DNA of 26,757 nucleotides from positions 1 to 26,757 of the forward strand of contig CAKZOY010000483.1 of NCBI GenBank assembly GCA_937138275.1, given 5' to 3'. The translations under genes were made by a program, and so were the position numbers. Below, piece by piece: positions 1 to 7,107 of this stretch. Position 1 is the first letter of the stretch; each line of letters opens with the position of its first letter. The DNA comes from an uncultured Chloroflexota bacterium. GTDB taxonomy: Bacteria; Chloroflexota; Anaerolineae; B4-G1; DUEL01. The notes under the pieces were generated by a model. It was not told where the DNA came from and made no database searches. It saw only the letters and a list, made by a program, of their open reading frames with translations.

Positions 1-69
1 GGACGATCAGGTTCATCACTACCCATCGGAGTGACCACCCACGAGCCGAACCGCAGTTTATTTTCAGAC

Positions 70-145
70 CAGAGACACAGAGAAGCATAGAGGATTTTTT
101 TAATTCTTCGTGCCCTTTGTGTCGTCCTTCGTGCCCTTCGTAGTG
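70..145. repeat. Degenerate short-period spacer repeat (cagaga-type and cttcgtg-type)
   Basis: This gene-free stretch holds an AGAGACACAGAGAAG-type run followed by a run of CTTCGTG/CCCTTCGTG units spaced about 9-11 bases. The reverse complement of 107-139 matches 10999-11031 at 30 of 33 positions, and cagagacgcagagg-type units also recur at about 11058-11095. It is therefore a dispersed, internally periodic element. No open frame here resembles a protein. Function is unknown. Confidence 0.6.
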
Positions 146-178
146 GAAAAAACCGCAAGAAACGCCGAGTTTGTGTCT

Positions 179-1153
179 CTATTCCAGCGTCGGGCGGGCG
201 AAGAGGCCGGCAACGCCTCCGGTGTGCCAGAAGAGCACCCGCTCCCGCGGGGAGAACGCTCCCCGCCGGATCAGGTCTATCAGGCCCCCGAAGGCCCGCC
301 CCGTATATACAGGGTCCAAGAGCAACCCCTCGGTGCGGGCGACCAATCGGATCGCCTCCCGTTCCAGGTCGCCGATGACGCCGTACCCGCCCCCCAGGTA
401 TCCGTCCTCCACGGAGAAATCGTCCGGGGCGAAGGAGAGAGGAAGTCCCAGGTGATCGGCAGTGGCATTCGCCAGTTCGGCGACCCTGCGCCGCAGCGGT
501 TCCGCGGGCAGGTCCACGCTGATGCCCAGGATGCGGCCCTCGTACCCGCGCACCCGCGCCGCCAGGGCCAGCCCAGCCTGGGTACCGCCGCTGGATGTGG
601 CAAACACGATGTGGTCAAAACGGAGTCCCGCCTGGGCGGCCTGGGCCAGCAACTCCTCCATCGCGGCGACGTAGCCGCAGATGCCCACCGGATTGCTCCC
701 CCCGTAGGGCACGATGTAGGGGCGACGGCCGCGCGCCCGGAGTTCCTCCGCCGCCTGCTCCATCCGCTCCATCCGTGGGGCATTCCCTGCCCAGGCGATC
801 TCCGCCCCCAGGAGCGTGTCCAGGAGCAGGTTGCCCTGGGCCTGGGGTGGGGGCTCGCCGCGCAGGACGAGGGTGCAGGCCAGGCCGAAACGGGCAGCTG
901 CCGCGGCGGTCTGGCGGGCGTGGTTGGACTGGGCCGCGCCGCAGGTGATCAAGGTGTCGGCCCCTTGGGCCAGCGCCTCGGCGACGAGAAACTCCAGTTT
1001 GCGGGTCTTGTTCCCGCCCGTCGCCAGCCCGGTCTCGTCGTCCCGCTTGACCCACAACTGGGGGCCGCCCAGATGGGCGGTCAGACGGGGCAGGAACTCC
1101 AGCGGGGTCGGCAGATGAGCGATGGAGACTCTGGGTTGTCGGTCGGTTAGCAT
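179..1153 (-). CDS. dcyD: D-cysteine desulfhydrase (PLP-dependent, ACC deaminase family)
   Basis: A 324-residue fold-type II PLP enzyme, expected to split D-cysteine into pyruvate, ammonia and sulfide in the cytosol. The GGNKTRKLEFL block places the Schiff-base lysine at K49, and the CGAAQSNHARQ and SSGGTQAG blocks are the family's substrate and phosphate loops. Two specificity positions favour desulfhydrase over ACC deaminase. The Glu of the deaminase VYEG motif is Thr here (VYTGR), and the Leu of AHLGG is Thr (HTGG). The chosen ATG has AGGAGG five bases upstream; the frame stays open for 87 codons further upstream, but that part overlaps the preceding gene and lacks family similarity. It lies 14 bases after the DUF2085 gene, as the last gene of a three-gene operon. 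The family is certain; the exact substrate is inferred. Confidence 0.88.
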   Translation of the reverse strand: MLTDRQPRVSIAHLPTPLEFLPRLTAHLGGPQLWVKRDDETGLATGGNKTRKLEFLVAEALAQGADTLITCGAAQSNHARQTAAAAARFGLACTLVLRGEPPPQAQGNLLLDTLLGAEIAWAGNAPRMERMEQAAEELRARGRRPYIVPYGGSNPVGICGYVAAMEELLAQAAQAGLRFDHIVFATSSGGTQAGLALAARVRGYEGRILGISVDLPAEPLRRRVAELANATADHLGLPLSFAPDDFSVEDGYLGGGYGVIGDLEREAIRLVARTEGLLLDPVYTGRAFGGLIDLIRRGAFSPRERVLFWHTGGVAGLFARPTLE

Positions 1154-1167
1154 ATGACCTCCTGTGC

Positions 1168-1917
1168 TCAGCCCTGTATCCGGGCTTCCGGCTCTTTCCA
1201 GGCCCGGTGCAGGTACGGATACACAATCCAGACGGTCATCCAGCCGAAGAGCGCGCCGGTGACCACCCGCCGCAGGGGGGTGCTTTCTATCAGTGGGATA
1301 CCTGAAGTGGGGAAGAGAGTCGCCAGCAGGACACTCAGGAACTGAAGCCCTCCGTCCAGCGCCACGGGGAGCAAGCCGAAAAGCAGGTAGGCCCACAGCG
1401 GCAGCGGCCGCCACCGGCGACGGGAGAGGGCGAAGGTCACCCCCGCCAGAAAGATCGCCCCGTAGATGGCCGTATCCCGCTGACAGAGAGCCACTTTGTA
1501 CCCCAGAACGGGATCGCCGCTATAGCCGTGGGGCACCAGCAGGTCCGGGCTCACCCCCCGCTGGAGCAGCTCCTCCATAGGATAGAACAACCGCTCCCCG
1601 AAGAGAAACCAGGAGCGGTGAGGAATCTGATGACAGAGGGGCCGATAGGCCAGGTAAATCAGGTTTGCCGGCCCCTCCGCGCCCAGAACCACCAGCACCG
1701 GGGCCAGAAACGGCACGCCCACATACAGAAACGCCAGCAGGTTGAAGAGGGCCAGCCAGTGGCGGACAATCCAGCGGCCCACCCGCTCCGCCCCCTGGGC
1801 CAGACGACGCTCCCAGGGGGAGAGGGAGGGTGCTGCGGCGGTCTGTCGGGCGGCCCGCCGCCGTTCCACCTCGGCCAGAATCTGCTCTACCTTCGGTTCA
1901 GACGCGTCGTTACTCAT
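1168..1917 (-). CDS. DUF2085 family membrane protein
   Basis: A 249-residue membrane protein with a soluble, charged N-terminus (about residues 1-50) followed by about four hydrophobic segments. It carries the DUF2085 signatures: a YRPLCHQIPHRS block (C95, H96, H100), a LCQRDTAIYG block (C145) and a C-terminal ES.PLRRVVTGALFG block. The function of the family is unknown; the paired Cys/His motifs suggest metal or redox chemistry at the membrane, which is inference. The ATG overlaps the stop of the upstream CDF exporter as ATGA, so translation is probably coupled, and dcyD follows after 14 bases. The link with a metal exporter and a sulfide-producing enzyme is suggestive of thiol/metal homeostasis but unproven. 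Confidence 0.8.
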   Translation of the reverse strand: MSNDASEPKVEQILAEVERRRAARQTAAAPSLSPWERRLAQGAERVGRWIVRHWLALFNLLAFLYVGVPFLAPVLVVLGAEGPANLIYLAYRPLCHQIPHRSWFLFGERLFYPMEELLQRGVSPDLLVPHGYSGDPVLGYKVALCQRDTAIYGAIFLAGVTFALSRRRWRPLPLWAYLLFGLLPVALDGGLQFLSVLLATLFPTSGIPLIESTPLRRVVTGALFGWMTVWIVYPYLHRAWKEPEARIQG

Positions 1918-3377
1918 CTGCCGATTCCCCCGCCGCCCGTGTACCCGATGGCCCGGGCGGTCTGCTGGTCCTCCGGCTCCATGTGTACCAGGAAGTGAGT
2001 TACCTCCGGGAACGCCTGCCGGAGTCGGCCCTCTACCTGCGCCGAACGGCGATGCGCTTCCTCAATGGGGAGGTCGTCCGGGCAGACACAGTGCATGGAG
2101 ACGTAGAGGTCATCCCGAATCCGTCGCAACCGGACGTTGTGGCACTCTATCACGCCCTCCTGGGCCTCGGCGATGCGGCGAATCTCCTCCGCCATCCCGC
2201 GATGCGCCTCGGTCACGTCCTGGCCTTGATCGTCCGGAAGCCCAGGGACGACCTCAATGTGGGTCTCCACCGACGCCAGGCCCGCTACCCGGCTGCGCAA
2301 CTGCTCCTCAAAGCGCGTCGCCACCTGATGGGCCTCGTTCAGCGACGAGTGCCCGGAGATTTCCAGGTCCAGGTCCACGTGATACCCATCGGCCATCCGG
2401 TAGACATGGACGTCGTGAACGGAAAGGCCCATTTCAGCCGCGACTGCCCGCACCTGGCCCGTCACCGCGTCGGTGGACGTGACCGGTTCCACGTGGACGG
2501 TCACATCGCAGTCGGAGCAGAGTCGGGAGACGGCCTCCTCCACCCGGGTCGCCACCTCGTGGGCCATCCCGGCGGGCATCTCCGGCGCGACGCGCACCGT
2601 CGCCTCCACGAAGGTGACCGGCCCGGCGGTGCGCAGGCGGACCGGCCCGCACTCCTGGACGTGCTCCACTGCAGCGATGACCGCGCGCACCCGCTCCTCC
2701 AGCCCCTCCGGTGCCCGGTCTATGAGCGCGTCCACCGTCCGGCGGCCCAACTGCAGGCTGACCCAGATGACGATGCCCGCCACCACCAGCGCGGCGACGG
2801 CGTCGGCCCGCAGGAGCCAATCGCGGTACTGGGGAAACACATCGGCCAGACGCACCAGGATCAGCCCGACGATGACGACGGAACTGCTCCAGATGTCGGT
2901 GGAGAAGTGGAGGGCGTCGGCCTCCAGCGCCTGGCTGTTGTAGCGGCGCGCCACCCGGTAGAGAGCGCGGGAACGGGAGTAGTCTATAACGATGGCCGCG
3001 CCCATCACTATAAAGGCCCAGATGCTGGCCTCTACCTCCACGGTCTTGAAGAGCAGCCGGTGGAGCGCCTCGTAGATAATCCAGGCGCACGTCGCCAGCA
3101 GGAGCAGCGTTTCTATCAACGCCGAGAAGTTCTCCACCTTCCCGTGGCCGAAGGGATGTTCCCGGTCGGCGGGACGGGCGGACGCGCGCACTGCGAAGAA
3201 GGTGATCATCGCGGCGACCAGGTCCAGGCCGGAGTGGGCCGCTTCGGAGAGGATGCCCAGGCTGTTGCTGAGCAGGCCGATGGCGAGTTTGAATCCCATA
3301 AGGAAGACGGCCGCAGCGACCGAACTGAGAGCAACTGCGCGCTTTTCTCGGTGGGCCTGAGCGGTTTCCGGTTTCAT
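1914..3377 (-). CDS. CDF-family cation efflux protein with three tandem C-terminal domains
   Basis: A 487-residue cation diffusion facilitator, expected to export divalent metal by proton antiport. The membrane part (about 1-215) has the metal-site pairs H48-x3-D52 (SEAAHSGLD) in helix 2 and H157-x3-D161 (DALHFSTD) in helix 5. This HD-HD set is typical of zinc/cadmium exporters. The REHPFGHGKVE loop (73-82) is also characteristic. The usual family length is about 300 residues with one cytoplasmic ferredoxin-like domain; here three related domains follow (about 225-298, 304-378, 390-468). Each has a helix with Ala-His (H273, H350, H442) and a final strand with a His (H295, H373, H465). It is the first gene of the operon with DUF2085 and dcyD, and diverges from rarA. 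Metal specificity is inferred. Confidence 0.88.
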   Translation of the reverse strand: MKPETAQAHREKRAVALSSVAAAVFLMGFKLAIGLLSNSLGILSEAAHSGLDLVAAMITFFAVRASARPADREHPFGHGKVENFSALIETLLLLATCAWIIYEALHRLLFKTVEVEASIWAFIVMGAAIVIDYSRSRALYRVARRYNSQALEADALHFSTDIWSSSVVIVGLILVRLADVFPQYRDWLLRADAVAALVVAGIVIWVSLQLGRRTVDALIDRAPEGLEERVRAVIAAVEHVQECGPVRLRTAGPVTFVEATVRVAPEMPAGMAHEVATRVEEAVSRLCSDCDVTVHVEPVTSTDAVTGQVRAVAAEMGLSVHDVHVYRMADGYHVDLDLEISGHSSLNEAHQVATRFEEQLRSRVAGLASVETHIEVVPGLPDDQGQDVTEAHRGMAEEIRRIAEAQEGVIECHNVRLRRIRDDLYVSMHCVCPDDLPIEEAHRRSAQVEGRLRQAFPEVTHFLVHMEPEDQQTARAIGYTGGGGIGR

Positions 3378-3387
3378 TTGGAAATCA

Positions 3388-3415
3388 ATCCTACCTCAAA
3401 ATGGGCAGACGTCAA
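3388..3415 (-). promoter_or_regulatory. Candidate sigma70-type promoter for the CDF operon
   Basis: On the minus strand a TTGACG -35 box (plus positions 3410-3415) is followed after 16 bases by TAGGAT (3388-3393). The CDF start codon lies 10 bases further on, giving a very short leader. The -10 match is only four of six, so this is tentative. Confidence 0.4.
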
Positions 3416-3447
3416 GTTGGAAATCCATCTCACCACTTGCCAACTTG
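3413..3447. promoter_or_regulatory. Inverted repeat between divergent promoters (candidate operator)
   Basis: CAAGTTGG (3413-3420) and CCAACTTG (3440-3447) form a perfect 8-base inverted repeat with a 19-base spacer. The left arm overlaps the candidate -35 box of the CDF operon and the right arm overlaps that of rarA. Such placement would let one dimeric regulator affect both directions. No regulator gene lies next to it. Confidence 0.35.
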
Positions 3448-3465
3448 CCCACTCGCTGCTATATT
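3437..3465 (+). promoter_or_regulatory. Sigma70-type promoter for the rarA operon
   Basis: TTGCCA (3437-3442), a 17-base spacer and TATATT (3460-3465) match the -35/-10 consensus well. The transcript would start near 3472, just ahead of the GAGGGAGG ribosome-binding site and the rarA ATG at 3484, so the leader is about a dozen bases. Confidence 0.6.
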
Positions 3466-3483
3466 ACCCGTGAGGGAGGTCCG

Positions 3484-4824
3484 ATGACCCTTTTTGAGCA
3501 CTTCGGGCAGAAGCGAACGCGGGAAGAGGCGCCTCTGGCCGCGCGGATGCGCCCCCGAACGCTGGACGAGTTCGTGGGGCAGGAGCACATCCTGGGGGAA
3601 GGCCGCCTGCTGCGCCGCGCCATTGAGACCGACCGCCTCTTCTCCTCCCTCATCTTCTGGGGGCCGCCCGGCACGGGGAAGACCTCGCTGGCGATGATTA
3701 TCGCCAACACCACCCGCTCCCACTTTGAGACCCTCAGCGCCGTTATGGCCGGAGTGGCCGACATCCGTCGCGTCGTCCAGGAGGCGAAAGAACGGCGCGG
3801 GATGTACGGCAAGCGCACCATTCTTCTGATTGACGAAATCCACCGGTTCAACCGCGCCCAGCAGGACGCCCTGCTTCCCCATGTGGAGGACGGCACGATC
3901 ACCCTCATCGGCTCCACCACCGAGAACCCGTACTTTGAGGTCGTCGGGCCGCTGCTCTCCCGCTCCCGCGTCTTCCAGTTCAAGCCCCTCACCGACGACG
4001 AGGTCCGCCGGGTGCTGGAACAGGCGCTGGCCGACCCGGAGCGGGGGTACGGCCACCGCGCTGTTCAGGTGGACCCGGAGGCGATGGACCACCTGATCCG
4101 CATCGCCGGGGGCGACGCGCGGGCCGCGCTCAACGCCCTGGAACTGGCGGTGGAGAGCACCCCACCGGACGAGTCGGGGGTCATCCCCATCACTCTGGCG
4201 GTGGCGGAGGACTCCATCCAGCGGCGGGCGCTCCTCTACGACCGCGCCGGGGACGAGCACTACGACACCATCTCGGCGTTCATCAAATCCGTGCGCGGTT
4301 CCGACCCCGACGCGGCCCTCTACTGGCTGGCGAAGATGGTCGCCGCGGGGGAGGACCCGCGCTTCATCCTCCGTCGGCTCTACATCCTGGCGGCGGAGGA
4401 TGTGGGACTGGCTGACCCGCAGGCCGTCGTGGTCGTCAACGCCTGCGCCCAGGCCTTTGAGGGGGTGGGGCTACCGGAGGGACAGTACCACCTCGCCCTG
4501 GCGACCCTCTACCTGGCGACGGCCCCCAAATCCAACGCCGTCGGCGCGTACTGGGAGGCTCTGGCCGAAATGGAACGGCGCGGCCCCGGACCCGTCCCCC
4601 CGCACCTGCGGGATAAGTCCGACCTCTTCCACGGCCCCCTGCGGGAGCACTACCGGCGGACGATGGGCGAACATCCCGGTTACCGTTACCCCCACGACTA
4701 CCCGGAGGGATGGGTGGAACAGCAATACCTTCCCGACGGGGTGAAAGGGGGCTGGTTCCGACTCAAAGGCCACGGCTACGAAAAGGTCATCCTGCGCCGA
4801 CTGCAGCGGATGAAAAAGGGATAG
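3484..4824 (+). CDS. rarA: Replication-associated recombination protein A (AAA+ ATPase, RarA/MgsA/WRNIP1 family)
   Basis: A 446-residue clamp-loader-like AAA+ ATPase that acts at stalled replication forks. Visible motifs are Walker A GPPGTGKT (60-67), Walker B LLIDEIHRF (D117, E118), sensor 1 GSTTENP and sensor 2 GGDARAALN. The C-terminal MgsA/oligomerisation region includes SIQRRALLYDRAGDEHYDTISAF and the typical RYPHDYPEGWVEQQYLP end block. The length is normal for the family. The ATG at 3484 is chosen because GAGGGAGG lies a few bases upstream and the protein then begins directly at the family N-terminus; an upstream in-frame ATG at 3445 lies inside the promoter. It heads an operon with the PK_C-like gene (14 bases on) and xseB, consistent with a DNA-maintenance role. 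Confidence 0.95.
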   Translation: MTLFEHFGQKRTREEAPLAARMRPRTLDEFVGQEHILGEGRLLRRAIETDRLFSSLIFWGPPGTGKTSLAMIIANTTRSHFETLSAVMAGVADIRRVVQEAKERRGMYGKRTILLIDEIHRFNRAQQDALLPHVEDGTITLIGSTTENPYFEVVGPLLSRSRVFQFKPLTDDEVRRVLEQALADPERGYGHRAVQVDPEAMDHLIRIAGGDARAALNALELAVESTPPDESGVIPITLAVAEDSIQRRALLYDRAGDEHYDTISAFIKSVRGSDPDAALYWLAKMVAAGEDPRFILRRLYILAAEDVGLADPQAVVVVNACAQAFEGVGLPEGQYHLALATLYLATAPKSNAVGAYWEALAEMERRGPGPVPPHLRDKSDLFHGPLREHYRRTMGEHPGYRYPHDYPEGWVEQQYLPDGVKGGWFRLKGHGYEKVILRRLQRMKKG

Positions 4825-4838
4825 TTAGGAGGTCCGAA

Positions 4839-5414
4839 ATGTCCGCAATTACTGTTCCCACCCTCTACTTTGACCAGCCCGGACCCCAGAACACCGATGC
4901 GACGCTGGAGGCAGCCCGCCAGCGGGCCGAGGAACTGGGCATCCGGACGATCCTCGTCGCCAGCACGACCGGAGAGACCGGCGCCAGAGCGGTGGAGGTG
5001 TTCCGGGGGTACAATGTGGTGGTGGTCACTCATTCCACCGGTTTCGTCCGGCCCAACGAGCAGGAACTGAAACCGGAATACCGCGCCGCCATTGAGGCCC
5101 TCGGCGGACGCATTCTCACCTGCCAGCACGCCTTCGGCGGCGTCAACCGGGCCGTGCGCCGGAAGTTGAACACCTACCTGACCGATGAAATCATCGCCTT
5201 CACCCTGCGCAACTTCGGGGAAGGGACGAAGGTCTGCATAGAAATTGCGCTGATGGCTGCCGACGCCGGGCTGGTGCAGGTGGGCGAACCCTGCATCGCC
5301 ATCGCCGGGACCGGCCGCGGGGCGGATACGGCTCTTGTCCTGAAGCCCGCCAACGCCCAGGCGTTCTTTGACCTGCGGGTGATGGAAATCCTGGCGAAGC
5401 CCCGCCTGGGATAA
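4839..5414 (+). CDS. Stand-alone pyruvate-kinase C-terminal (alpha/beta) domain-like protein
   Basis: A 191-residue protein resembling only the C-terminal alpha/beta allosteric domain of pyruvate kinase; there is no catalytic barrel. It shows an N-terminal helix ending in RAEELGIRTILVASTTGETGARA, a VVVVTHSTGF strand-loop and a late glycine-rich IAGTGRGADTALVLKPA segment. Similar single-domain proteins are widespread in archaea and some bacteria, some with structural-genomics structures, but I know of no established function. The ATG follows an AGGAGG box (4827-4832), six bases away. It lies 14 bases after rarA and 17 bases before xseB, so the three are probably one transcript. The nucleotide-binding-like fold suggests a ligand sensor, which is inference. 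Confidence 0.75.
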   Translation: MSAITVPTLYFDQPGPQNTDATLEAARQRAEELGIRTILVASTTGETGARAVEVFRGYNVVVVTHSTGFVRPNEQELKPEYRAAIEALGGRILTCQHAFGGVNRAVRRKLNTYLTDEIIAFTLRNFGEGTKVCIEIALMAADAGLVQVGEPCIAIAGTGRGADTALVLKPANAQAFFDLRVMEILAKPRLG

Positions 5415-5431
5415 ACGCGACGGAGGCGACG

Positions 5432-5650
5432 ATGAAGCCCATAGAGGAAATGACGTTTGAGGAAGCGTTTACCGAACTGGAGGAGGTGGTCCGCAGACTG
5501 GAGGCCGGAGGGCTATCGCTGGAGGAGAGTCTGGCTCTCTACGAGCGCGGCCAGCGGTTGGCGGCCTTCTGCAACCAGGAATTGGACCAGGCCGAACTGA
5601 AGGTGCGGCAACTCACCCCCAACGGCAACCTGGCCCCACTGGGGATATGA
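5432..5650 (+). CDS. xseB: Exodeoxyribonuclease VII small subunit
   Basis: A 72-residue helical protein with the XseB signature: TFEEAFTELEEVVRRLEAGG, then LSLEESLALYERGQRLAAFCNQELDQAELKV divided over two helices. The small subunit binds the large subunit XseA to form the single-strand exonuclease VII. The length is normal (about 70-80 residues). A GGAGG box lies nine bases before the ATG. No xseA lies next to it in this window; in many genomes the two are adjacent. It is the last gene of the rarA operon and is followed at once by a terminator. Confidence 0.9.
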   Translation: MKPIEEMTFEEAFTELEEVVRRLEAGGLSLEESLALYERGQRLAAFCNQELDQAELKVRQLTPNGNLAPLGI

Positions 5651-5657
5651 GAATGCC

Positions 5658-5704
5658 GGGGCTTACGGGGCGGCTCCGCCGCCCCGTAAGCCCCTTTCTT
5701 TTAT
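5658..5704. terminator. Bidirectional intrinsic terminator between xseB and glmM
   Basis: A perfect 16-base-pair stem (5658-5673 with 5679-5694) around a CTCCG loop is followed by TTTCTTTTAT on the plus strand. It starts seven bases after the xseB stop and ends six bases before the convergent glmM stop, so it can serve both operons. Confidence 0.88.
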
Positions 5705-7107
5705 CGCACCATCCGGGAGACAATCCCCACAATTTGCTCCAGCGCGCGCCGGACCTCTCCCTCCAGTTCCTGCGCGTCGCCGTCGGCGCGGGTGCGGACA
5801 GAGAGGCGCAGTTTGTCCTCCGTCCCCGAATAGCGCAGCAGAATCTCCGCCTGGTCCCCCACCCGCTCCTGTAACTCATCCAGAACGGCGCGGATTTCGG
5901 GGACCTCCGTCGGCGGGGTGGGGATGCGCGGCGCGTCCAGGCTGACCATCGCCTGCGGGTAGCGGGGGATCCCGGCCGTGAGGCGGGAAAGGCGGCCGTC
6001 GGCCTCATCCACCATCCGCGCGGCGACGACCAGCGCCGTGTAGATGCCGTCGCCGGTGGTCTGCCCCCGGTCCAGAATCAGGATGTGGCCCGATTGCTCC
6101 CCGCCCAGGATGCACCCCAGCGCGCGCATCCGCTCCAGGACGAACTTATCCCCCACTTTCGCCTCTTCTACCCGAATCCCCAGGAGTTCCAGGGCGTCGT
6201 GCAGGCCGAAATTGCTCATCGGGGTCGCCACCACGACGGGGACGGAGAGCAGGCCCTGGCGGTGGAAATGGCGGGCCAGAACTGCCAGAATGCCATCCCC
6301 GTCCACAATGCCGCCCTGTTCATCCACCAGCACCACCCGGTCGCCGTCACCGTCAAAGGCGACACCCAGATGCGCGCCCGTCTCCACCACGCGGGCTGCC
6401 AGGGTGCGCGGCGTGATGTACTCGTAACTCTCGTTAATGTTGAGCCCATCCGGCTCCCCGTTCAACACTTCCACCCGCGCCCCCAACTGCCGGAAGGCCT
6501 CCGGCGCGACGAAGGACGTCGCCCCGTTGGCGCAGTCCAGGACGACGGATACCCCCGAAAGGTCGCGCCGCCCCCGCCAGGACCGCACCAGGTAGTCCAC
6601 GTACGCTTCCTGTAGCGCGCCGTCCGTCCGCAGAACGCCCAGGTAACGGGTATCGCAGGGAATGAACGCACGGGACGGGTCCAGCACCAGCGACTGGATG
6701 TGCTCCTCCAGCGCGTCGTCCAGTTTATAGCCGTCGGGGCCGAAGAACTTGATGCCGTTATCCTCCACGGGGTTGTGGGAGGCGGAGATAACGACTCCCA
6801 GGTCGGCCTTGAAGTGACGAGTGAGGTAAGCGACGGCGGGGGTGGGGACGATGCCCGCCAGGACCACGTCCACGCCCTGGGCCAGGAGTCCGGCCGCAAT
6901 GGCGCTTTCCAGCATCATCCCGGAGATGCGGGGGTCCCGCCCGATGACCGCCCAGGGCCGTCCCCCGCCCTTCCGTTCCCCGACGACCCAACCGACGGCC
7001 TGGCCGATGCGCAGGACCAGTTCGGGGGTCAGTTTTCGTTGACGGTTGGCGTTGCGGAAGTCCGTGGTGCCGCGGATGCCGTCGGTGCCGAAGAGCGCGT
7101 CGGTCAC
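5701..7107 (-). CDS. glmM: Phosphoglucosamine mutase
   Basis: A 468-residue alpha-D-phosphohexomutase converting glucosamine-6-phosphate to glucosamine-1-phosphate for UDP-GlcNAc and cell-wall synthesis. The N-terminus reads FGTDGIRG as in GlmM. The phosphoserine loop ISASHNPVEDNGIKFFG has the catalytic serine at S110. The Mg site DGDGDR is at 252-257, the sugar-binding GGEQSGH at 335-341, and the phosphate-binding RYSGTED is near the C-terminus. GlmM is preferred over phosphomannomutase because of the short spacing and the GEQSGH loop. The start is GTG, overlapping the gmd stop as GTGA, with AGGAG upstream. It is the last gene of the rmd-to-glmM operon and runs into the shared terminator. 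Confidence 0.92.
   Translation of the reverse strand: MTDALFGTDGIRGTTDFRNANRQRKLTPELVLRIGQAVGWVVGERKGGGRPWAVIGRDPRISGMMLESAIAAGLLAQGVDVVLAGIVPTPAVAYLTRHFKADLGVVISASHNPVEDNGIKFFGPDGYKLDDALEEHIQSLVLDPSRAFIPCDTRYLGVLRTDGALQEAYVDYLVRSWRGRRDLSGVSVVLDCANGATSFVAPEAFRQLGARVEVLNGEPDGLNINESYEYITPRTLAARVVETGAHLGVAFDGDGDRVVLVDEQGGIVDGDGILAVLARHFHRQGLLSVPVVVATPMSNFGLHDALELLGIRVEEAKVGDKFVLERMRALGCILGGEQSGHILILDRGQTTGDGIYTALVVAARMVDEADGRLSRLTAGIPRYPQAMVSLDAPRIPTPPTEVPEIRAVLDELQERVGDQAEILLRYSGTEDKLRLSVRTRADGDAQELEGEVRRALEQIVGIVSRMVR

Noticed and set aside
110..1150. 346-codon plus-strand open frame
   Set aside because: It lies antisense to dcyD, is rich in Arg/Gly/Pro/Gln with no recognisable domain, and mirrors the codon bias of the real gene.
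1830..3473. 547-codon plus-strand open frame
   Set aside because: Antisense to the CDF exporter and DUF2085 genes, which both have clear family motifs and coupled starts; the composition is of a shadow frame.
3430..4260. 276-codon minus-strand open frame
   Set aside because: Antisense to rarA, with no family motif.
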